The notes under the pieces were generated by a model. It searched no databases. It was not told the origin of the DNA and was given only the letters and a program-made list of their open reading frames with translations. DNA of 7,109 bases, from positions 1-7,109 of the forward strand of contig JAITFA010000195.1 of NCBI GenBank assembly GCA_031281685.1. Direction: 5' to 3'. The DNA comes from Treponema sp. (GTDB lineage Bacteria; Spirochaetota; Spirochaetia; Treponematales; Breznakiellaceae). The translations under genes and the position numbers were made by a program. The first letter of the stretch is position 1, and every line of letters begins with the position of its first letter. Shown piece after piece: positions 1 through 5,723 of the stretch.

Positions 1-909
1 CTGCTTTTCGGGGTTTCCATCGTGAACTTCGCGCTGATTCGGCTTGCGCCCGGCAGTCCGCTCGACCTGATGGTGAGTCCCACCATGACGCCAGCAGTGC
101 GTATTGCCATGGAACGCAATCTAGGGCTGGACGCGCCGCTGTTCCGGCAGTACACGACGTGGCTGCTAAACGCGCTCAAGGGCAACTGGGGCTATTCATA
201 CATTTCTTACCGGCCCGTAAGCGAACTGATCACGGAACGTATTCCAGCTACGGTGCTGCTCATGGGAAGCGCACTCGCGCTCGGCCTCCTCGTGGCCGTG
301 CCGCTGGGGGTCTTGAGCGCGGTTAAGCGAGACACGCTTGTTGACCGTGCTGTCGCCTTGACTGGCTTTGTGGGCGTTTCAGCCCCGAACTTTTTTCTGG
401 GACTGGGGCTTGTGTATGTGTTCAGCGTGAAACTCAAGCTGTTCCCCTCAAGCGGTATGTTTACGCTGGGCGCTGAACGCGCTCCCCTTGATGCGCTTCG
501 CCACCTCGCGCTTCCCTGTGTAACACTGGCGATACACATTGCCGGACGCTTTACCCGCTACGTCCGCTCGGCCATGCTGGACGTGTTACGGGAAGAGTAC
601 CTGCGAACAGCCGCAGCCAAAGGCGCGTCGTTGTTCAGGCGACTCAGCGTTCACGCCTTTCGTAACGCACTGATCCCGCTTATCACCCTCGTGGGCCTTG
701 AACTACCCGGACTCTTTGGCGGCGCGATTGTTACTGAGCAAATCTTTTCATGGCCCGGCATTGGCCGGCTCACTATTGACTCCATCCTCAGCCGCGACTA
801 TCCAGTGCTGATGGGCATTACCCTCATGGCTGCGCTGCTTACGCTCCTCGCCAGCCTTCTCACGGATATACTCTACGCTGTCGCTGATCCACGAATCACA
901 TACCGGTAA
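1..909 (+). CDS. ABC transporter permease, DppB/OppB type (5' end cut by window)
   Basis: Inner-membrane permease subunit of a peptide/nickel-type (oligopeptide, dipeptide) ABC importer. The frame is open from base 1 (first residues LLFGVSIVNFALIRLAPGSP), so the GTG at 22 is not the start; about 10-15 N-terminal residues probably lie upstream. Family features seen: the end of the first membrane helix followed by RLAPGSP, then the LGLDAPLFRQY region, RIPATVLL leading into helix 2, GVSAPNFFLGLGL in helix 3, the cytoplasmic EAA loop (EEYLRTAAAKGASLFRR, about nt 592-645) that contacts the ATPase, then TEQIFSWPGIGRL and a last hydrophobic helix ending at ADPRITYR. About six membrane segments are visible. 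The B-type identity follows from the RxPAT and GxSxPxFxxG patterns. The usual partner gene (DppC/OppC type) does not follow; a translation operon begins 67 nt downstream. The substrate cannot be told from the sequence. Confidence 0.93.
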   Translation: MLFGVSIVNFALIRLAPGSPLDLMVSPTMTPAVRIAMERNLGLDAPLFRQYTTWLLNALKGNWGYSYISYRPVSELITERIPATVLLMGSALALGLLVAVPLGVLSAVKRDTLVDRAVALTGFVGVSAPNFFLGLGLVYVFSVKLKLFPSSGMFTLGAERAPLDALRHLALPCVTLAIHIAGRFTRYVRSAMLDVLREEYLRTAAAKGASLFRRLSVHAFRNALIPLITLVGLELPGLFGGAIVTEQIFSWPGIGRLTIDSILSRDYPVLMGITLMAALLTLLASLLTDILYAVADPRITYR

Positions 910-941
910 AGTTTCTTAATCACTATGAGGCGGTGTGGCGC

Positions 942-968
942 TTGACAGTGGTTTTCTCGCATGAGAAT
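942..968 (+). promoter_or_regulatory. Possible sigma-70-type promoter of the gatCAB-aspS operon
   Basis: A perfect TTGACA lies at 942-947 in the 67-nt gap before gatC. A weak -10 candidate, GAGAAT (963-968, four of six consensus bases), follows after a short 15-nt spacer. Transcription would then begin almost at the gatC ATG (977), giving a very short or absent leader. The -35 match is good and the -10 and spacing are poor, so this is only a candidate. No T-box-like leader or terminator is seen, and the gap is too short for a T-box. Confidence 0.3.
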
Positions 969-976
969 CTTCTTCC

Positions 977-1303
977 ATGAAAATTGAAGATTTGCGGGAA
1001 ACAGCCGCGCTTGCCCATCTTAACTTTGACGACAAGGCGCTTGCTGCCTCATTCCCCGCTTTTGAACAGATGCTCGGCTTTTTTGCCGCCATGCAGTCGG
1101 CTGACGAGGATACGGCGGCCTTTGCCGCGCCTATCACCAAACTTTCCGGTTCAGCCCGGACCGTTCCCGCAGCCTACTTCCGGCCTGACGCGCCTGATAA
1201 TGACATCAATCGCGCTTTGGGCAGTTCTAACCTGAATGAAACCATGCTTAACAGCGCGGGTGAACGGGACGGCCAGTTTGTCGTTGTTCCCAACGTGCTT
1301 TAA
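977..1303 (+). CDS. gatC: Asp/Glu-tRNA(Asn/Gln) amidotransferase subunit C
   Basis: Small 108-residue subunit that wraps round GatA and holds the GatA-GatB interface in the GatCAB transamidase. The N-terminal helical part (MKIEDLRETAALAHLNFDDK, then FPAFEQMLGFFAAMQ) matches the family pattern of a LARLxLxxEE helix followed by a helix ending in a leucine/phenylalanine-rich segment. The C-terminal NSAGERDGQFVVVPNVL matches the family's typical APEREDGYFVVPKVI ending. The middle (about residues 50-85) is poorly conserved, as usual. The frame is closed upstream by a TGA at 962-964, so ATG 977 is the first ATG start. Only a weak GAG (963-965) stands before it as a ribosome site, in contrast to the good sites of the three following genes. 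It is the first gene of the gatC-gatA-gatB-aspS operon, and its stop is 11 nt before the gatA start. Confidence 0.92.
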   Translation: MKIEDLRETAALAHLNFDDKALAASFPAFEQMLGFFAAMQSADEDTAAFAAPITKLSGSARTVPAAYFRPDAPDNDINRALGSSNLNETMLNSAGERDGQFVVVPNVL

Positions 1304-1305
1304 CC

Positions 1306-1309
1306 GGAG
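1306..1309 (+). promoter_or_regulatory. Ribosome binding site of gatA
   Basis: GGAG with 5 nt to ATG 1315, in the 11-nt gap after the gatC stop. It supports 1315 as the gatA start, even though the protein is then shorter at its N-terminus than many GatA proteins. Confidence 0.7.
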
Positions 1310-1314
1310 TAAAT

Positions 1315-2787
1315 ATGACATCACCTGAAGAATTTTTATCGTACTGCAAGGAGTGGGAAGCGAAGATCGGCGCTTTTATTGAACTGAAAGACGATGCCGT
1401 AATCGCGGCTGAACTCAAACAGACGGATACCGGCGCGTTGTGCCGGCTTCCCTTTGCCGTCAAAGATAACATCGCCGTGAAAGACCTTGCTCTGACCTGC
1501 GGCTCGAAACTGCTCGCGGCGTTCCGCTCGCCCTATACAGCCACGGCAGTGCGGAAACTGGAAGACCAGGGCGCATGGGTAATCGGCAAAACCAACCTCG
1601 ACGAGTTCGGCATGGGGTCATCAACGGACAATTCCGGCATACAGCGCACGAACAACCCTTGGGACCAGAGCCGGGTGTCCGGCGGTTCCTCTGGCGGTTC
1701 AGCAGCCGCAGTTGCGGCGGGGCTTGTTCCCTTTGCGCTCGGCTCTGACACGGGCGGCTCCATACGTCAGCCAGCCGCGTTCTGCGGGGTCGTGGGCTTA
1801 AAACCCACCTATGGCGCGGTGTCCCGCTTCGGCCTTGTGGCCTACGCTTCAAGCCTTGAGGGAATCGGTGTGCTTGCCGACACGATCGAGCGTTGCCGGC
1901 AGGTGTTTGACACGATTCGGGGTAAAGACCCGATGGACGAAACCTCGCTCGCCGCGCCGCCTGCCGCGCCTCCGCTCTATGGTAAAGCTGATCCCGCAGT
2001 GATTGGCGTGCTTTCGGCGGAATCCATCGCTAAAGCCATTGCTGCTGTTGCCCACGACGAGGGCGACGCTAACCTTGAAGTCGCCGCGCAAGCCGCCCTG
2101 CTTGAAGACGCGGTTCGCTGCGGCTTTGAGACCGCGAAGAAAAACCTCGCCGCCCTGGGACATACGCTTGTTGATGTGGAAATCCCCAGCCTCAAGTACG
2201 GCGTTCCAGCCTATTATACGATAGCGACCGCTGAAGCAAGCGCAAATCTTGCGCGTTTTGACAGCATTCGCTATGGCAAGCGCCCGGACTGGGCTGAAAA
2301 CCCCGACGACCTTATCGACAAGGCGCGTTCAGCCGGACTTGGGGACGAAGTAAAGCTCCGTATCCTCTTGGGAACCTTTGTGTTGCGCGCTGGTTTTCAG
2401 GATCGTTACTACCTCCGCGCCCAGCGCATCCGCGCCGGCATACGCCGTAACTTTGAGGCGCTCCTGGGCGACGCCGGCTACAGCGACACAGCCCCGCAAT
2501 GCGACGCGATCCTGCTTCCCGTGTTCCCTACCCGCGCCTTTGATCGCGGCCCAAGCTCGCTGTCGCCCTTTGCTCAAAAAGCCGCCGACCTCTACACCTG
2601 CTGCGCGAACCTCGCGGGCCTCCCTGCCCTAGCCTTCCCCGTGAGCGTCGAAGGCGGCCTCCCGGTAGGAATGCAGGTACTCGGACGCGCCTTTGCCGAA
2701 GGAACGCTTTTCGACATCGTGAACGCATACGAAAAGGCGCATCCTTTCCCACACCCAAGCGGCTACCGTTCCTTCTGGCCTGCATAG
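1315..2787 (+). CDS. gatA: Asp/Glu-tRNA(Asn/Gln) amidotransferase subunit A (amidase)
   Basis: Glutaminase subunit of GatCAB: it hydrolyses Gln and passes ammonia through a channel to GatB. The 490 residues form an amidase-signature fold. The Ser-cisSer-Lys triad is visible as K50 (PFAVKDN), S125 (in VSGGSSGGSAAA) and S149 (in GSDTGGSIRQPAA); the spacing of 99 and 24 residues equals that of Staphylococcus aureus GatA (K79, S154, S178). Other family blocks are GKTNLDEFGMGSSTDNS (91-107), GLKPTYGAVSRFGLVAYASS (161-180), PAYYTIATAEASANLAR (298-314) and, near the end, NLAGLPALAFPV followed by GMQVLGR. Two oddities: about 30 residues fewer before K50 than in S. aureus GatA, so the first N-terminal helix is short or missing, and about 20 extra residues near 235-262 between the two subdomains. 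The start is set by GGAG at 1306-1309. It is followed by gatB after 25 nt. Confidence 0.97.
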   Translation: MTSPEEFLSYCKEWEAKIGAFIELKDDAVIAAELKQTDTGALCRLPFAVKDNIAVKDLALTCGSKLLAAFRSPYTATAVRKLEDQGAWVIGKTNLDEFGMGSSTDNSGIQRTNNPWDQSRVSGGSSGGSAAAVAAGLVPFALGSDTGGSIRQPAAFCGVVGLKPTYGAVSRFGLVAYASSLEGIGVLADTIERCRQVFDTIRGKDPMDETSLAAPPAAPPLYGKADPAVIGVLSAESIAKAIAAVAHDEGDANLEVAAQAALLEDAVRCGFETAKKNLAALGHTLVDVEIPSLKYGVPAYYTIATAEASANLARFDSIRYGKRPDWAENPDDLIDKARSAGLGDEVKLRILLGTFVLRAGFQDRYYLRAQRIRAGIRRNFEALLGDAGYSDTAPQCDAILLPVFPTRAFDRGPSSLSPFAQKAADLYTCCANLAGLPALAFPVSVEGGLPVGMQVLGRAFAEGTLFDIVNAYEKAHPFPHPSGYRSFWPA

Positions 2788-2795
2788 TTTATAAT

Positions 2796-2802
2796 AAAGG
2801 AG
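2796..2802 (+). promoter_or_regulatory. Ribosome binding site of gatB
   Basis: AAAGGAG in the 25-nt gatA-gatB gap, 10 nt before ATG 2813. A strong Shine-Dalgarno match that fixes the gatB start. Confidence 0.75.
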
Positions 2803-2812
2803 TCACTAAAGA

Positions 2813-4300
2813 ATGTATCAATCGTTTATTGGGCTTGAAGTTCATATTCACCTCTTAACCAAAACCAAAGTGTTCTGCGGCTGCCGCTCGGCGTTTGGCG
2901 ACGAGCCGAACACCAACGTGTGTCCGGTCTGCATGGGCTATCCGGGCGTGCTTCCCGCCCTCAACATTGAGGCCATGCGTATGGGCTGTACAGTGGCGCG
3001 GGCGCTCAACTGCCATATCCCTGAAAAGACATGGTTTGACCGCAAGCAGTATTTCTATCCCGATATGCCCAAGAACTATCAGATTTCCCAGTTCGCCGCT
3101 CCCCTGGGGCAGGAAGGTTACATTGACCTTAACGGCGAGAATATGGGTAAAAAGATACGGAAGCGTGTGCGGATCAAGGAGTGCCACCTTGAGGAAGACG
3201 CGGGCAAGATGATACACACTGGCACGGTTTCACTCCTTGATTATAACCGCGCAGGCGTTTCGCTCCTTGAAATTGTAAGCGAGCCTGATATGGAGACGGG
3301 CGAAGAAGCCGAGCTGTTTATCCAGCAACTGCGCCGCATGGTACGCTACCTCGGAGTCTGCGACGGTAACATGGAAGAAGGCTCTTTACGCGCCGACGCC
3401 AATGTTTCGATTAACCTTCCCGGCAAAGGTTTGGGGCGTAAGGTTGAGATAAAGAACCTGAACTCCTCCCGCTTTGTGCGTCTTGGTCTCAACTACGAGA
3501 TTGCGCGGCAGGGCGAAGTCCTTGACAAGGGCAAACAGGTAACGCAGGAGACGCGCTTATGGAACCAGAACCGCGATCAAACCGAACCCATGCGTACCAA
3601 GGAAAACGCCCAGGACTACCGCTACTTCCCAGAGCCTGACCTCCCCGTGTTTTCCCCAGACCCTGCTTTTCTTGAATCAGTAGAATCTGCTCTGGTTGAA
3701 CTGCCTATGCCGCGCCGTCAGCGTTTCGAGACCGAGTACGGTCTTTCCTATAATCAGGCCGACGTTCTCTGCGAAGAACGCGCCTTTGCCGACTACTTTG
3801 AAGCTGCGGTTAAAGCCGTGCCTCTTCCCAGACAGGATGCCGCCGCTCGCGTGGCAAACTGGCTGCTCACCGACATCAAGCACATACTCCAGCGTGAAAA
3901 CATCCCGCTCTCCGGTATAGCTGCCTTCAAACTTAGTCCGGCGCGGCTTGCGTCTCTCGTGCTTATGACTGCTACAGGCCGTGTCTCGACAAAGAACGCA
4001 AAACAGGCTATGGAAGCCGCCATTGCCGAAGACCGCGACCCAGACCTCATCATCAAAGAAAGAGACCTTGAGCAGATCATTGATCCTGAAAAAATTGCCG
4101 AGGTACTTCGCGTTGTTCATGCTGAGGAAGCAGCGACCTTTGCTGAAGTCCTCGCCCTTGCCGGTAACGCCAAGCGCCGGCGCAGTCTCATTGCATATCT
4201 GGTGGGCAAGGCGCTGGCAAAGACCGGAGGCCGCGCTGACCCGCGTATCGTAGGAGAGCAGGTGGAAGCATTGATTGGAGGCGCATCATGCGTGTTTTAA
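2813..4300 (+). CDS. gatB: Asp/Glu-tRNA(Asn/Gln) amidotransferase subunit B (kinase/amidotransferase)
   Basis: GatB binds the misacylated tRNA, activates the Asp or Glu side chain with ATP, and amidates it with ammonia from GatA. The 495 residues are slightly longer than the usual 475-480. Seen: GLEVHIHLLTKTKVFCGC (7-24) with a C22-x-C24 ... C37-x2-C40 zinc site (VCPVCMG); FDRKQYFYPDMPKNYQISQF (75-94); HLEEDAGK (125-132); the GatB signature around DYNRAGVSLLEIVSEPD (143-159); EEGSLRADANVSI (188-200); VEIKNLNSSRFV (211-222); and YRYFPEPDLP (269-278). The tail carries the helical YqeY-like tRNA-binding region, ending in LIAYLVGKALAKTGGRADPR. One oddity: the signature usually has Pro in NRxGxP, and here residue 150 is Ser. 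The last 13 nt overlap the aspS start, so the two are probably translationally coupled. Confidence 0.97.
   Translation: MYQSFIGLEVHIHLLTKTKVFCGCRSAFGDEPNTNVCPVCMGYPGVLPALNIEAMRMGCTVARALNCHIPEKTWFDRKQYFYPDMPKNYQISQFAAPLGQEGYIDLNGENMGKKIRKRVRIKECHLEEDAGKMIHTGTVSLLDYNRAGVSLLEIVSEPDMETGEEAELFIQQLRRMVRYLGVCDGNMEEGSLRADANVSINLPGKGLGRKVEIKNLNSSRFVRLGLNYEIARQGEVLDKGKQVTQETRLWNQNRDQTEPMRTKENAQDYRYFPEPDLPVFSPDPAFLESVESALVELPMPRRQRFETEYGLSYNQADVLCEERAFADYFEAAVKAVPLPRQDAAARVANWLLTDIKHILQRENIPLSGIAAFKLSPARLASLVLMTATGRVSTKNAKQAMEAAIAEDRDPDLIIKERDLEQIIDPEKIAEVLRVVHAEEAATFAEVLALAGNAKRRRSLIAYLVGKALAKTGGRADPRIVGEQVEALIGGASCVF
4277..4281 (+). promoter_or_regulatory. Ribosome binding site of aspS, inside the gatB 3' end
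   Basis: GGAGG lies within the last codons of gatB, 6 nt before ATG 4288. It supports the aspS start despite the 13-nt overlap with gatB, an arrangement expected to link AspRS synthesis to gatB translation. Confidence 0.75.
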
Positions 4301-5604
4301 CAAAAGATATTTTACAGGCCGCTAAACAGGGCGACCCTGAAATCACCGTGCAGGGCTGGGTACACCGCGTCCGCGAGCTTGGCGGAATCAGCTTTGTGAT
4401 ACTCCGCGACCGCTCAGGTCTGGGTCAGCTTGTGTTTGACGAAAAGCCAGACCTTACGCTTGAATCGGTCATCAAGGTTCAGGGGATAGCGACCTTGAAC
4501 GAAAAAGCTCCGGGCGGGGCTGAAGTCAGGGTGAAGACGCTCGTCTACCTGTCAAAAGCCGCGCCAGACCTGCCCTATCAGGTAAACGGCGATCCAGCAA
4601 AGGTCGGGCTTGAAACCATACTCGATCACCGGGGACTTTCCGTGCGCCATCCCAGATTGCAGGCCATTTTCAGGATACAGGCCACGATTATCGAGGCGTT
4701 TGGCGCGTACCTGCGCTCACAGGATTTCATTGAGATAAAAACGAGCAAACTCGTCGGAAGCGGCACCGAAGGCGGCACCGAGCTTTTCGAGGTTGATTAC
4801 TTTGACCGCAAGGTCTACCTTGCCCAGTCGCCGCAGTTTTATAAGGAGACGATGGTGGCAAGCGGCATGGAGCGGGTATTTGAGATAGCGCCCGCATACC
4901 GCGCTGAAAAGCACGATACGCCCCGGCATCTCAATGAGTATGTGTCGCTGGACGTGGAGATGGGCTTTATCGAGTCGGAACTAGACCTCATTGAGCTGGA
5001 ACGCGGAGCGCTCGCCTATATCTTCGAAGAAGTGGCGCGAAAAAACAGCGCGGAACTCGCTCTGCATGGCGCAAGCGTTCCCAGTCCGGACATGGTCGTA
5101 AAGGCTCCCGTTGTACCGTATGAGGAGGCTGTGAAGCTCGCGTCGGCGGAAGCGGTCAAGGGCAAAGGGCAAACCGCGCGCATCTTCGACATCAACCCGG
5201 AAGCCGAGCGCTTTATCTGCGACTGGGCAATGCGCGAACACGGCAGCGATCTCGTGTTTGTCAACGAATTCCCCCGCCGCTACCGGCCCTTTTACACATA
5301 CCCCAAGGACACTGGCGACGGCAAAGCCGCCTCCACCATGAGCTTCGACGCCCTGTTCCGCGGCCTCGAAATCACCACAGGCGGCAGACGCCAGCACGAC
5401 TACAACGCCTTTCTTGAAACCCTCCCGCGCTTCGGCCTCAAGCCAGAGGGTTTCGGCGGCTACTTGAAACTCCTGAAGTACGGTTGCCCGCCCCACGGCG
5501 GCTTTGCCATTGGCTGCGAGCGCCTTACCCAAAAAATCCTCGGACTCGCCAATATAAAAGAAGCCAGCCTCTTCCCCCGCGACCGGAAACGGGTGGAACC
5601 CTAA
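4288..5604 (+). CDS. aspS: Archaeal-type aspartyl-tRNA synthetase, probably non-discriminating (charges tRNA-Asp and tRNA-Asn)
   Basis: Class II synthetase attaching Asp to tRNA. At 438 residues it lacks the GAD insertion of ordinary bacterial AspRS (about 590) and is of the archaeal/AspS2 type. The N-terminal OB-fold anticodon domain (about 1-105) has GWVHRVRELGGISF (23-36) and LNEKAPGG (70-77). The catalytic domain has motif 1 (about 128-154), GTEGGTELFEVDYF (159-172), the aspartate-binding LAQSPQFYKE (178-187), motif 2 around YRAEKHDTPRHLNEY (204-218), RPFYTYP (333-339), FRGLEITTGG (357-366) and motif 3 GGFAIGCERL (404-413). H26 and P75 sit where known non-discriminating enzymes carry His and Pro and discriminating archaeal ones carry Trp and Lys. 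This suggests it makes Asp-tRNA-Asn as substrate for GatCAB, encoded just upstream. One oddity: S153 stands at the usually invariant motif 1 Pro. The specificity is inferred; the family is certain. Confidence 0.95.
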   Translation: MRVLTKDILQAAKQGDPEITVQGWVHRVRELGGISFVILRDRSGLGQLVFDEKPDLTLESVIKVQGIATLNEKAPGGAEVRVKTLVYLSKAAPDLPYQVNGDPAKVGLETILDHRGLSVRHPRLQAIFRIQATIIEAFGAYLRSQDFIEIKTSKLVGSGTEGGTELFEVDYFDRKVYLAQSPQFYKETMVASGMERVFEIAPAYRAEKHDTPRHLNEYVSLDVEMGFIESELDLIELERGALAYIFEEVARKNSAELALHGASVPSPDMVVKAPVVPYEEAVKLASAEAVKGKGQTARIFDINPEAERFICDWAMREHGSDLVFVNEFPRRYRPFYTYPKDTGDGKAASTMSFDALFRGLEITTGGRRQHDYNAFLETLPRFGLKPEGFGGYLKLLKYGCPPHGGFAIGCERLTQKILGLANIKEASLFPRDRKRVEP

Positions 5605-5628
5605 GCAGCGCGAGTTCGCCGAGTTCCT

Positions 5629-5676
5629 CATGGTGTCTGACGCCAACGCTCAATGCTCATGGCGCCAGACACCATG
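5629..5676 (+). repeat. Long imperfect inverted repeat between aspS and the thioesterase gene
   Basis: Two 16-nt arms, CATGGTGTCTGACGCC (5629-5644) and GGCGCCAGACACCATG (5661-5676), pair at 15 of 16 positions (one A/C mismatch) around a 16-nt loop. It lies 24 nt after the aspS stop. No T-tract follows either arm, so it is not a standard intrinsic terminator. It could stabilise the 3' end of the operon RNA, act as a Rho-assisted end, or be a copy of a dispersed palindromic repeat. Related 12-mers occur in the thioesterase gene at 6383-6394 and 6477-6488. Apart from this repeat, the 119-nt gap 5605-5723 shows no convincing gene or promoter. Confidence 0.7.
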
Positions 5677-5723
5677 CCAAAACTCCCTATTCACAACGCG
5701 CTGTTTCGCGCTACATTGTGCCT

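Noticed and set aside
910..976. T-box riboswitch before gatC, as known for a clostridial aspS2-gatCAB operon
   Set aside because: The 67-nt gap is far too short for a T-box, and no terminator or antiterminator pairing is visible.
4981..5646. 221-codon minus-strand open frame opposite aspS
   Set aside because: It is antisense to a fully conserved synthetase and resembles no family. Long antisense frames are expected in G+C-rich coding DNA.
5605..5700. Classical intrinsic terminator after aspS
   Set aside because: The inverted repeat is strong but is followed by CCAAAACTCCC rather than a T-run, and the opposite strand has no T-run either.
5484..5723. 80-codon N-terminal extension of the thioesterase frame
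   Set aside because: Half of it overlaps aspS in another frame, the translation is Pro/Arg/Ser-rich and unlike the family, and thioesterase similarity begins right after ATG 5724.
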